Positions 1 to 10,950 of a stretch of 64,000 nt of DNA are shown piece after piece (position 1 is the stretch's first letter; the number at the start of each line of letters is the position of its first letter). This stretch comes from Brachycybe producta (lineage: Eukaryota; Arthropoda; Diplopoda; Playtdesmida; Andrognathidae), in the NCBI GenBank assembly GCA_036925085.1, contig JAUPFP010000004.1, forward strand, positions 1,688,001 to 1,752,000. The letters are read 5' to 3'. The position numbers were made by a program, and so were the translations under genes. The notes below the pieces were generated by a model. It saw only the letters and a list, made by a program, of their open reading frames with translations, searched no databases and was not told the origin of the DNA.

Positions 1-1599
1 TCCAATTCAAATAGATTTTTACTTTGGTTTACGAATGCACCAGATATTATGTACTGTATTGTATATGTAGCAAGGAAGCAAGCAAACTGGCTAGAAAAAG
101 TATAAAAATGCAATATGGTGCCATGATGGCAACAGATGGATAGACAACTTTAAGAGCTTGTTATATTTGGCTCCTCTAACTTTTTTTTCTCTCTATTCCA
201 TAAGTTCCAATAACCCTCCAAAAAACACAAAACTCGATATTTCTTTAACCCTTATTGGGCAACAATTTCAGCGGTGCCACAACTGACGTCAGCTGAGAAA
301 ATACAAAAAAAAACCTCAGAAGAGAGAAAAATGAGTAACATTTTTGTTTCAATCTTTTTTATTATTGTTTCTTTCCACTCTCTCCATTGGAAAAGATAAG
401 CTTTTTTTTTCTACTGACACATATCGATCCAACTTATCCTTTACAAATCAGAAATGTTGTTGTTGTTGTTGTTAGTTTTCTCATGCAGAGACCTCAAAGA
501 TATACAAGCTTTTTTTATATACAAAAAAAATGTCAACTTATGATCAGGTTAATTAATTTTGGCAACAATGTTCAATTTGAAGATGTTGCTATTTTTTTGT
601 GTGACCCAAGAACTTGATATTCATGAAGGTGAACTCAATTCCGGATATTTAATAATATGTATGACACATGTTTACTACAAAGTAGAAATCTATTGTTAAC
701 CATTTGTTTGATGCTTTAGGCCTATTAAAGGAACGAAATTCGTTATGTGTTTAAGGTTTACTACTTTTACTAAAGTATATATTATTGTATTGTTCATAGT
801 ATAGAGAGAATGGCATAAAAGAGAATAGAACACACAATGTCACGATGTGCACAGATGGCCCCATAACCACCTCCACCCTCAACAATCAACCAACCAAACC
901 GTTTTATGTGTTTGTATCACTTTAGTCCCCCCCCCCTCTGTATTATGATGTGTTTTGATGACGTTTCATAATTTCAAAATTCAATGTTTCTTTTAGTAAT
1001 TTGTCATTTTCTATTATGAACAATTTAAATTTAGTTTTAGTACTTGTTTTTTTAGTTATTGTAAATATGTAGCCTGATGATGGTTTTTGGTGACTTATTA
1101 ATGCATTATGTAAATTTGTTAAAAAATAATTAAGTTTATTAGAAAGTAAAATAAAATAAGTAATTACATGATGATGTTTATAAAAAAAATAAACATTTTG
1201 TGACAATTTGAAAATCGTTTTTTCAACATATTTTATAAAATAGATGAAATGTAATGTTAACTAATAAATGAACAATTCCAAACTGTCATAAAACGTTTAT
1301 TGTTCAAGCATCATTAATGAGACCTAATGTTTGCATAAATTACATAATGTTTGGAAATTTACATAAAGTCATACAATTTTACAAATTTCGTTTTTCTACA
1401 AAACGTTTCTTAAACAAATAAATTGCTTTGATTTTGCATTTTCAAATATTGCTTCAGACATTCCATTATTTTTTTGTTTTTTTATTTTGCTTATATTTTG
1501 CATTTTATTTTTTAGATATTTCTCAATTTGCATTCCAAACACAATATCTAAAAACAATTTGCAAATTACTAAATTTTTATTTCCATAAATGTTTTGGCA
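1..1599. other. Gene-free AT-rich stretch
   Basis: No convincing coding sequence. It holds T- and A-runs, a short GTT microsatellite near 456-473 and a perfect CRE-like palindrome CTGACGTCAG at 283-292. The short open frames are the kind expected by chance in T-rich DNA. Probably intron or intergenic DNA. Confidence 0.6.
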
Positions 1600-1938
1600 T
1601 TAAGTTGTTTTTTGAACAGCTGATTTTCGAACTCTTGGTTATTAAAATATTGCAGGAGCAGCAACACTAAAGCAAAACTGAAAGTGTCTTAGAAACTAGA
1701 ACAGTAGCCGAATCACTTAATGTTTTCATGTTGATATAATTCAAAATAAACTTTTTTTTTTACTTAAAATGGGTCATTTTCAAACTGCCATAAAAAGAAA
1801 ATATCAATAAGAAATTACAATTAAATGATTGTGCTACCCTTCTAGTTTCTAAACACTTACAAAGTTATTTTTAATTTTGATCCAGAAAGACAGAATAACT
1901 AGAGTTGGAGTGGCATTTATGCTTTAAAACCAGCTTAA
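1600..1938 (+). mobile_element. Fold-back MITE, copy A (type II to type I)
   Basis: Near-complete copy of the commonest repeat in the window. The left end is type II (TTAAG, then CAGCTGATTTTCGAACTCTT). The left arm contains TTAGAAACTAGAA and a segment reading towards TTTCATGTTGAT. The right arm repeats these in inverted order (GCTACCCTTCTAGTTTCTAA) and finishes with the type I end (GCTTTAAAACCAGCTTAA). The arms are about 150 bp and separated by a short loop. There is no coding capacity, so this is a non-autonomous DNA element. The superfamily is not clear; termini TTAAG and CTTAA could reflect a TTAA or TA target. Confidence 0.8.
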
Positions 1939-2741
1939 TCGAGAACCTCCTTGTATATAAAAAAAAAGTTTACATACATGGTCATCTACATGAACCCTTT
2001 CGACGTCATAAGCTTCTTCTTACAATGAAGCATGTATACAGTAATAGGTCACTTGTAAACTATTTGCGGACTCTTCTAATTTATAACCACTGATGATCTT
2101 ATTCAAATGTAGTCTTTTTTATTATGTGTAGAAGTCCGGACGTTATGAAATTTAAGTAATTGCCTTGGAAACAAGTATATTTTAATTTGGGTTGTTATTC
2201 TCGTTGATGATGATGATGATGATGCCAAGTGCCAAAACATTTGAAATCGAATTCACCCCCCCCCCACCCCCAAATAATAATATCGAATTGACATTGTAAA
2301 TGACATTCACATACACATGTTTTAAAAACATGGTTTGAGCAAGAGTTACATACATGTATACAAAAAAAAATAATATGCACCCTTTTATTAACTTTGACGT
2401 ATTTGCTGCTGTTGTGGAATAGAGAGAAAAACAGCACACAATACGTGTAGAAAGTCATTCAAACAATGATGATATATCATTGACGCAATAATGAAACGCA
2501 CTATCAAATGCCTGAGAGCTATTATGTGCTTTTATTATATAATGTTGGACGTTTTTAATTGTTTACGTTTTCTATTTGATCAAAATATATTTTTATGAGG
2601 TGAAATTTAGAAGAAGAAAAAAATATACGACAGAGAAGATTAACAAAAAAAAAACACTCAACAGTGTTAAGACATTCACCTCTTTTGGACAAAAGATTGA
2701 AGTGAAAGTGATTGATTTTAGTTAAATAAAGTGAATATATT
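1939..2741. other. Gene-free stretch with GAT repeat and poly-C
   Basis: Non-coding. A (GAT)n microsatellite lies near 2205-2224 and a C-rich run near 2264-2280; these create two overlapping spurious reading frames on the minus strand. Nothing else recognised. Confidence 0.5.
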
Positions 2742-2972
2742 GTTGTCTCACTGCAAGATGAAGTTTATGATGTCAGAAGGGTTTGACAACAAAAATTAGG
2801 CTTCTCATTATGTCTGATTTATAAAAGGGGTAATAACAAAAGAATGCAATAATCCTTTTGTTTAAACAGTTGAACTTGATCGTATCCCTTTTCTATTAGT
2901 CTAAATGACACAATCCTTAATTTTTTGTCAACTTATCTGACGTCACAATCATCGTTTTACTTTTGATTCAAC
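2742..2972 (+). mobile_element. TIR element with CRE core, copy a
   Basis: Short element starting GTTGTCTCACTGCAAGATGA and ending, inverted, in CATCGTTTTAC...TTCAAC followed by TA. Both sides also share an inner inverted block (TTTGACAACAAAAATTAGG against CCTTAATTTTTTGTCAA). The right terminal repeat holds TGACGTCA at 2938-2945; the left has decayed to TGATGTCA. It is related to the copy at 21412-21762, which has a TA duplication. A Tc1/mariner-like MITE is the best guess. Confidence 0.65.
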
Positions 2973-3043
2973 TATAACCTTTTTTTTTTCAGAAGCAACA
3001 TTCTGTGTTAATCTACTCAAGCTCTGGTTATGGAGGCAACTGA

Positions 3044-3580
3044 TTAAGACGGTTAATGAACAGTTAAATTTTCGAACTTTTTGATTATTGTGTATTTCAG
3101 GAGTAAATTTAAGAGGAACTACAAAGTCGTTTAGAAACTAGAAAGAAAGTTAGGGAAGAATCACACATAGATCTACATAATAAAATCCCACAGAATTTCA
3201 CTTTGTAAGGAATTTAACATAAGCGCCATTATATCTTTCAGGTGCAAAGGACCATAAAATGAATTCTGATTTTTTATTTTTATTTCTAATTTCTGCTGGT
3301 TTTTCAGCATGTGTACTTCTTTAAATGTGAACCTGAAACTCAGAATAAGTAAAGTTGAAAAGTGTTTTAGAAACTAGAAAGGTATCTTCAACCACTTAAA
3401 GAGTATTTTCATGTTGATATATCTTTCAAAATAAACTTTTTGAAAGATATCACAACATGAAAAGACTATTTAAGTGATTGAACTACCCTTCTAATTTATA
3501 AAACAATCAAGTTATCTTCAATTTTGCACCTGAAAGACAAGACTAATGAGTTTGAAGGACGTTTACGCTTTAAAAATTGA
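3044..3580 (+). mobile_element. Fold-back MITE, copy B, interrupted
   Basis: Type II end at the left (TTAAGACGGTTAATGAACAG) and type I end at the right (GAAGGACGTTTACGCTTTAAAA). The left arm is broken near 3146 by a second small element (3151-3323). The arm sequence TTTAGAAACTAGAAAG appears on both sides of the break, at 3130-3145 and 3366-3381, as would a target duplication or a repeated arm. The central part is compact: the two AAATAAACTTTTTGAAAGATAT segments nearly meet. Confidence 0.75.
3151..3323. mobile_element. Small TIR element (GGGAAGAATCACACA), copy 1
   Basis: Begins TAGGGAAGAATCACACA and ends with the approximate inverse around CAGCATGTGTACTTCTT. The interior contains CACTTTGTAAGGAATTT, shared with copies at 8563-8660 and 37837-37994. 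No coding capacity. It is nested in fold-back copy B, so it is younger than that copy. Confidence 0.6.
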
Positions 3581-3656
3581 ACAAACTCTGGCCAATTTGT
3601 CACTCAAATCAGTTTGTAGGGTTATTTTTCAATTGGAGCTTGATCAGCGCCACCCT

Positions 3657-3747
3657 GGTTATTCTTTCTGTCTTTCAGAACCAAAACACTTTATGTTGTT
3701 ATATTTTAAAATAAGCTTTTTTATGTCAGTTTGAAATTGATTCAAGT
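3657..3747 (+). repeat. Fold-back MITE fragment
   Basis: Partial left arm only: GGTTATTCTTTCTGTCTTTCAG, then AAAATAAGC and TTTTTTATGTCAGTTTGAAA, in the order seen in complete copies. No matching right arm follows. Confidence 0.55.
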
Positions 3748-5217
3748 ACAAGTGTTAGTAAAACATTAACTTGTGAGCCACCAAATTATAAGTGATGTAT
3801 CATTTTGAGACTACAGGTGTTAGAAGAAGAAAGAAAAACTTATCAACACCATGTGTGGCCCACAAACAACATGATACACCAAAAAAAAAGAAGACTAAAA
3901 ATTCCAAAGAACACCTGAAATATATTGTGCAAGAAAGAAAAAGAGGGAGAGGAGAAATTTTGTATTTGGTGAACACAAACTTAAATAGGATATTTTTACA
4001 AATGGTGTTCTCTGAAATATACTGGAGTTGATTTTTCAACCTTGGAATTTGAACAAAAGAAAAGAAGAAGAAAAAATAATACTGAACAAGAGCAAGGTGG
4101 CGCGGCGCGGCAGACTTTTGAAATGTAAACTACCTCATCTTACTACTCCACCCTCTTGACCCTCAATACATTTCCACCTCTACCTCTTGACCTCTTAACA
4201 TACGTCGTTGTTTTTTACAACAACAAGTGGCTTAATAAGTTTCAGAAAAAAAAGACAAGCCTCAATTTACATTAAATGTTTTAAAAATCACTTTTTTCTT
4301 ATTTGCTTGTTTATATATGTTGAATGTGTGGGATTAAGTGGTAAGATCCTTTATGTTGCTTACTGCTGCTGTTGGTTGGTCAGTATTTTTTTTTTCGGTC
4401 TGTGTCCATCGATCGAATCGATTAATCAACACAAGTGACTTCCTTTGGCACGCGAACAAAACGAATGGCAAAAAGGTGGTCACTTTTTTTTTATTTCAAG
4501 GTAATGGATACCGCAATGCGTAAATCATTTTCTTGTTGCCCCTACTCACACACATACACACAAAAAAAGTATTGCCTCATTTCCGCTACTCATCATCATC
4601 GTAAGATTCTCTCTTTTCGCCGCCCTGACAACTAATCTATGATGATTAACCTTTACCAGAAAGACTGACTTATTTGAGGAGGCCCTTTCCCCTTCTCTTA
4701 GCCTCTCTCATCCCCTTCAATAACGTTAACCCCTTCTTTCTTTATGTCTTTTGATGAAATAAACGTCCCATTCTCTCTTGATTAAAGGGAGAGAGAGAGA
4801 AAGAGAGAGAGAGAGAGAAGAAAAAGAACAATTGATCGCAATCGATCTTTTTTTTTGTGTGTGTCCTTAGTTACAAATTTAACAAAAACACACAACTCTC
4901 TTCAATTCAATCCATCATTTCATTCTTTTTTTATTATAGATTTTACTTATCCAATAAAAGAGGAAAACTTACAACATTTTTTTAATATACCTTATTTTTC
5001 TGTGTTGTTGTTACTAGAGCTGTGGAACTGAAATTTTAATAAACTAAAATGACTAATTAGTCGAATTAGACAACACAAATAACTCCTTATTCACTAATTG
5101 AAAATTTATTTTAATACTAGTGGGGTAACCCGTCATAAATGACTGGAGCAAAATTCACAGGCAATTGTGCGCATGCGCGACGTTTTTTCCTTTTTTTACT
5201 CCTTTCATTTCAATTTC
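3748..5217. other. Gene-free stretch with simple repeats
   Basis: Non-coding. A short GC-rich island TGGCGCGGCGCGGC sits near 4098-4111 and a (GA)n tract near 4790-4819. Near 5121 is GTGGGGTAACCCGTC, which I treated only as a short unexplained motif. Confidence 0.5.
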
Positions 5218-5333
5218 AGTCACCCCCTCCCACTTTTCTCTCTCTCTCCCCTTCTACACTTTCCAACCTTTTCCCCTCACCCCCTCCCACTTTTCTCTCT
5301 CTTCCCCCCTTCTACACTTTCCAAAGGTTAGAG
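5218..5333. repeat. Tandem duplication of a C/T-rich unit
   Basis: A unit of about 57 bp (starting TCACCCCCTCCCACTTTTCT and ending in CTACACTTTCCAA) occurs twice in a row with small length differences. Spurious proline/serine-rich reading frames here come from this C/T-rich DNA. Confidence 0.85.
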
Positions 5334-5539
5334 TTCAACATATGTTGACCTTGAGAAAAAAAAACGGTTCATTTATTCAAATTTATATAAATTCCGACGT
5401 GCTTCAATGGTTTTGTACAGTTGTTACTCCACACACACACACACACATACACACAGACCTGGGATATTATATATATAAAATAATAAGGCATAATTAATAA
5501 TAAAAGGTAGTTTTTAGTTTATTCTATTAGTTTTATATT

Positions 5540-5985
5540 TTTAGGCAACCAAAAAAAATTTGTCAACTAAAATAATTACAGTCGACAAAAAAAAAGCTGA
5601 CTAAAAAGATATTAGTTGACTAAAAAATTTAGTTGACTTAAAAAAGTTTAGCTGACTTAAAAAAATTAGTGACTGAAAACCTACACGAAACTAATGTTTC
5701 TGCAATGCCCACATTATTTTTGGGAAATCTTCCCTACTTGAAGTTCCAGTGGTGATTGAATGACTAATTAATAGAATTATTTAAAGCAAATTAACTGCTC
5801 TTTCACTAATCATAGAAATATCCCTCGTTAATATTCAGATGTAAGGCATAGACTAACTAAAACTAAAAGGGTTTTTTAGTTTAGTTGACTAATTTTATAT
5901 TTTTAGTCACTGAATTTCTAGTCGACTAAAAATTTTAGTTGACGAATTACACAATTATTAGTTAACTAACTTGCACGACTAGTTG
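5540..5985. repeat. Cluster of GTTGACTAAAA-type short repeats
   Basis: Many degenerate copies of GTTGACTAAAA and its complement occur in two blocks (about 5560-5670 and 5865-5980). The pattern of GTCGACTAA-like motifs resembles subterminal repeats of some hAT-like elements, and AATTAGTCGAATTAG near 5050 may be the matching left side. Ends and target duplication were not resolved. Confidence 0.4.
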
Positions 5986-8000
5986 TCATTAATCCTAAAA
6001 CATGACAACATAATAAATAAAATTTGAGCAAAATCTATATCAATATACAAATGTATATCATCACCCTTGTCATATTAATTTAATAATTACACTGATGGGT
6101 TTACAGAATAACAGGAAGTAGTAATAATAATAATAATAATGATAATATTTCTGCATGTTTACTAGAAAAATATGGATGATGGAACAAAGTAGAAAAAAAA
6201 ATCACTTGCATAATTATGAGTAGAAGAAGACAGAAAAAAAAAAACACCTATTATTTGTATTTGAAACCGGAATCATTAAATTGGTACAATAGAAATACGA
6301 ACGTGTAATCAATATAGAAATTTGTAAAGAAATCAATTTCAAGGTGCTTTTTATAGGTTTGCAAATTGCAATGTATTCATATGGCTGTTGTTCGTTGTGT
6401 TGTGTCACATTCAATATTAGAATAGAACAATGAAATGATAAGAAATTTGAATGAAGATAATATGATGATGTCATTTTTTTTTTTCATATTTAATATTATA
6501 ACTCATTGCCAATGTACATGACACAATTAAAATTAATTACTCTCTTTTCAAAGAAGATTCTAATAATAATAAGGAAAAGTAGCATTTGCACAATTTGTCT
6601 TCAGAATTTTTTTACTTTCAACTTCGAAATTGACATACTTTAAATGTCAGGGTTAATTTATACTTCATTATTTGCAAGATTTCAAAATTGCAAATGTTGG
6701 GTGCAATTGCAAACTGAAAACTTATTTCTTTATGTTGTATAGAATCTAGAAGAGCGATTGCTCCCAACGATAGACTTGACCGAATGTGCTTGATTTTGAC
6801 ATTTTCTGCTACAATATGAGGCCATAAAAAGCAACATAAATATAAGGAAGCCCCATTTTGGAAACATGTCATTTACATTCACAGTACGCATTCTGACCTT
6901 CACAGTGAAGTTCGCCATCATGGGCGCTGGTAGCATGGAGCAAGTGCGCCAACTTTGGATTTTGAAGTCATACATAATTTTTTAATATTTTTTTAGAATT
7001 TACTGAAACATTACAGTGAATATTGCTTTAATTATTGCCAATGTGATCGCCACTTTACGTTGATTAATTAGATGATTGCTTTCTTGAGAATGCTAGGCGG
7101 AGCTAGCATGGTTCCTGGATACAAATCTGTCACAGGCATTCCACACACATGTGGTTTCTGGAAGCTCCTTTTCTCTGGTGTCTTTACATACATAAAATAG
7201 CTTTTTCTTCAGTTTCCCAATTGCATCTATTATCTTTCTAGAGATGCCAGCTTTCTTTACAAACAAATAATAAATGTGACACTTGTTAAGAGATACTTGT
7301 GTTGAAATTCCTTTAAACCAATTTTGTTTATCATACGTTGCTTATTGTTGCAGGTATGAGAGAGAGAGAGAGAGAGAGAGACAGAGCATGTTGTATGTTT
7401 CAGAAGTTTGCAAAAATATTTGTATGTTCCGTTCCACTCAAATATTTGCATCTCGAGCCTTTTAATTTACCTTTGTTAGGAATCAATACACAGTAGGAAC
7501 CATTTATTTATATACCTATAATAATGTGTTAACTACATTTTAATAACAAGCTTTCATGTTGAATGATCAATGATCATTGCGAAAGGTGTAATCAAAACCA
7601 TAAAAGCTCTAATTCAGTGGTCACTTACAAACATTGTTAACTTTATAAAAGGTTCTTTCTTATCTTCTAATCTTAATGAAAATTATGAAACCACTTTATA
7701 ATTTATGATAAATTGTACTGGTTTTTCCTACAAAGAGGGAGGAAATCAAGAGTAAATTTAGTAAAAACAGATTGTTAAAAGGAGACAATTACAATATTAT
7801 GTAGTTATTTTAGACCACTAATTTCTATAGAAATAATTTCTGAAATAAATTGAGATATTTTTAAAAAAAAAACTTAAGAGTGTAAAAAAATAATTAAGAT
7901 AAATTTTAATTATCAAAGTTTGAAAAATATATTTTTTTTATTTTTAAATGGCAATTTTAAACTTAAAAAAAAAAACAATAATGCAAGTTTATTTTCAAAT
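5986..8000. other. Gene-free stretch
   Basis: Non-coding. Contains a TAA microsatellite near 6122-6139 and a (GA)n tract at 7358-7381. The open frames near 6214-6975 are AT-rich, lack splice-site support and match nothing I recognise. Confidence 0.5.
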
Positions 8001-8440
8001 AATTGAAAACGTTTAACACGAAAACGGATAACAGAGAAAATCGGACAACGCGAAATGTATGTTTGATCCGGTCCCTTATACTTCGTTTTCACTACAAAAA
8101 TTAACTGGAATTAAATAAACGAAGGTTATAGTTAACTGCAGGTAAGCTAGAAGTGGTACGTTTGTGTGTTGCCATTGAAAAGACACCTGTGGTTAATGAT
8201 TTTGTCTCACTTGAGTCAGCTGAATTAACTCCATTATTCAGTAACTTAAACCATGTAAGTGGTAACCACATTTATTACCACTAGAAAATTAACTGTGGTT
8301 AACTTCATACCTGCAGTTAATATTTGTAGTGGAAAGGAGGATTTAGAATAGCATAAAAATTCTTTCTTTTAACACAAAACTTGTTTAAAACCAAAAAAAA
8401 AATTCTCATCCTTCTATTTCGTGTTAAGCAGTTTCTACTG
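8001..8440. mobile_element. Pogo/Tigger-like element, copy 1, interrupted
   Basis: The right end reads, inverted, CAGTAGAAACTGCTTAACAC and is followed by TA; the left end is GAAAACGTTTAACACG. Such CAGT-starting inverted repeats next to TA are typical of pogo/Tigger (Tc1/mariner) non-autonomous elements. The interior is split by a CCTCG-type MITE at 8081-8340. No transposase remains. Confidence 0.65.
8081..8340 (-). mobile_element. CCTCG-type TIR element, copy 1 (shortened)
   Basis: Left TIR CTTCGTTTTCACTACAAAAA, right TIR ending GTAGTGGAAAGGAGG. The internal landmark AAGCTAGAAGTGGTAC and the paired TTAACTG(C/G)AGTTA motifs match copies at 32126, 36061 and 37298. This copy lacks the middle part, which contains AGGAAGTGACACAAAAT in copies 2 and 3. 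It is inserted in a pogo-like element. Confidence 0.75.
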
Positions 8441-8562
8441 TATATCATTAAAAAGCCTCATGAGATCTTAACAAATTCTTAACTCTAGGTTTTTTTTTTA
8501 ATTTATTGATTTTCTTCTAAATGTTGCTTCTAAAAAGCTGAGAAATAGAATTTCTCTGAAAG

Positions 8563-8660
8563 AAAGAGAAGAATCACAAAAGCGTAAAAAAATTCCACTG
8601 AATTTCATTTTGTAAGGTATTTAGCAGAAGCGCGCCATGTTTCTTTCAGAATTACAGAAA
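8563..8660. repeat. Small TIR element (GAAGAATCACA), fragment
   Basis: Shares GAGAAGAATCACA, CACTGAATTTCATTTTGTAAGG and the following segment with the copies at 3151 and 37837. The right end is replaced by an unrelated hairpin. Confidence 0.5.
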
Positions 8661-8669
8661 TAGAATATC

Positions 8670-8696
8670 TCTATGGTGCTTGCAAAGCACCATAGA
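8670..8696. repeat. Perfect hairpin, 12-bp stem and 3-base loop
   Basis: TCTATGGTGCTT, then GCA, then AAGCACCATAGA. Weaker pairing continues outward to about 8655-8709 (CAGAAAT against ATTTCTG). Could be a small fold-back element or a structured RNA; nothing indicates transcription. Confidence 0.7.
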
Positions 8697-8709
8697 TTGT
8701 AATTTCTGC

Positions 8710-10104
8710 AGTTTTTTTCCCTCCTCATAGACACCCTAAAATGGTAAAACTTTTATAGTACTGTATAGCTTAGAACACACATGCAAAATACATTTTCTTT
8801 TTCTGTGTTGCTTGTATTAGCACACATATAACAGAAACGGGACTGTAGAAAAAAATCGTGTACCCTCTATTGAACAGAAAAAGAAACACTGCACAAATTA
8901 AATTACCCACAGAAATTACTAATATGAATTCATTCCATTGTGATATATGTTTCAGGGTGAACGGAAAATTTTACAAAGGAAAAAGTTGAGATTTGTTCAA
9001 AATCATTTTTCAACATATTTTCTCATTCACTTTTAGAATAAAAATATTCTATTTTTTCATTTTAATATTCTGTGATAATTTTAAAAGCGGAATTTTAAGC
9101 AGAATTCCATGCTTATGAGTTTAATTTCAACCATTCCAGATGGCGTTACTTTTAGTATGCCTATAAGGTTCTATAAACAATATTCACTGTATATAAGAGA
9201 ACTTTACCTATAAAGTAATACAAGATAGAAAACACACGCAACACTTTGTCAAAAGAGAGAGAGAGAGAAAGAGAGAGAAAGAGAAAAAAAAAGATAATAC
9301 TTTTGTAATGTAATTACTAATTATTGATTTTTTTCTATCTCTGTCTCTCTCAACTAGTAAAGTGGTATCCCACCTGAAAAATGAAATAAATGGGTTCTAA
9401 ATGTAGGTCAACACTCAACAAGGTTCCTCTTTTTGTATCAAAAATTTTAATACTTTGGCATCACCACCACCTCCAACTAAACTAAATTTGTTAACTAACC
9501 ACCCACCATACGTGGAATTGTCCAATATACAAATGTGTCCCCAATTGTATTCACATTTTATTCGAACAAAAAATAATAAGCAACTGATGATTGTGACTGT
9601 AATTGATGTTTGTCTGATGAATACAAACGTCATCACATGAGTTTCAAAATGAGCTAAAACAATACCAATAGAATGATGATGATGACAAGAGACAACAATT
9701 GACAAAGGTGGTGAATGAATTTCCAAATATACTGTAGAGGTGAGGTAGAGGCTAGCCCCCCTCTCCCCTCCCAACTCCAATATACGACGACCTTCTTCTG
9801 TTATTCCAACTGTGTTGAGGTGGTGATGTAATATGTCTCTGTATCCCTCTGTTTGTGTTGCAAGTGTTATTGTTCTTTACCATCCCCTCCTACCTTCCAC
9901 TTTTTCAACAATTCTGTTCTGTCCCTCTCTATCTGTGTCTTTGTCAGAAGAAAAACTATAAAACGTAAATGGAGCCACAAGAAACCGACCTTGACCCAAA
10001 CACTTTTTTTTTCTTCTTCTGACTGACTGTTGGGGGGTAGCTTCTTCTTTTCCAGTAACTGGTTTGTTTGTTAGTGTAGTTATTATTACTATATTTATTA
10101 TTAG

Positions 10105-10105
<1 letters not shown>
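8710..10105. other. Gene-free stretch
   Basis: Non-coding. A (GA)n tract lies near 9254-9291. The 121-codon minus-strand open frame at 9415-9780 has no recognisable domain or splice context. Confidence 0.5.

Positions 10106-10165
<60 letters not shown>
10106..10165. repeat. (TA)n microsatellite
   Basis: About 30 uninterrupted TA units. Confidence 0.97.
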
Positions 10166-10166
<1 letters not shown>

Positions 10167-10574
10167 CTAACCCTCCTTCAAATCTATATTATTTATTGCT
10201 CCACATTTTGACTGACTGACTGGTTTTTGCGTTGTTTGTCTTTGTCTCTCTGTCTCTAGGTGACCTAACCAAAATCAACAAAAAATTGTTTTTAAGATAA
10301 AATCATGCAACTAAGGCCACATTCCTAAAACGCAACGTTCTACAACGTTAGTAATTCTCGGTTATGGCGTTATTACAGATATACCATAAGGATGCTATGA
10401 CCCCCTTCAATTAGGTTTGTATTATCAATGACTGCTTTATCAAAAGTAGTGCTAAAGTCATGACTCATGAGACATCCTATATTAGAAGTTGATGATGAGT
10501 TTAATTAACACTACCTTTGACTTAGCAAGCATTAAGAATATGAACTTCAGAATTTAGGTAGTGGTCTAAATGTG

Positions 10575-10950
10575 AGGCTGCATATTTGCTTTAAAGCTCC
10601 TGTTTACTGCTGATTTCTTTAGCAGCAAAATTTAAAGCAATGAAGACTCAATACTGAATATTTGCTTATAAATCGAACCTCTAGCATGCTCGAAAAGTGC
10701 TATGTAGCTGCTAAGTCATAACTAGCTGACCTGTCGTCTTTTCCTTTTTCATAGAATCTGATTGTTTAGTTAGTATTTTAACGTTATGACCTGCAGCAAA
10801 TGGAAACTTCAAAAGGCAAGCAAGCAGTAGCAGCAGTTTGCCTTTTAAAGATGCAATAAAACGCAAATATGCAGTAACAGGAAAAGCTACAAAAAGCAAC
10901 GCAAAACTTTGCTTTGCTTTGCTTTGATTTTGAAGCCATATGTAGTCTGA
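10575..10950 (+). repeat. Dispersed repeat AGGCTGCATATTTGC, copy a
   Basis: Matches 51531-51893 through shared blocks: AGGCTGCATATTTGCTTT, TTCTTTAGCAGCAAAATTTA, CTCGAAAAGTGCTA, GCTGACCTGTC and ATCTGATTGTTTA. The right end carries several GCTTT units that are inverse to the left end, suggesting a TIR element of unknown class. Confidence 0.65.

Noticed and set aside
5100-5140. GTGGGGTAACCCGTC as a possible transposon end
   Set aside because: Only one clear occurrence (a weaker one near 54252), no inverted partner.
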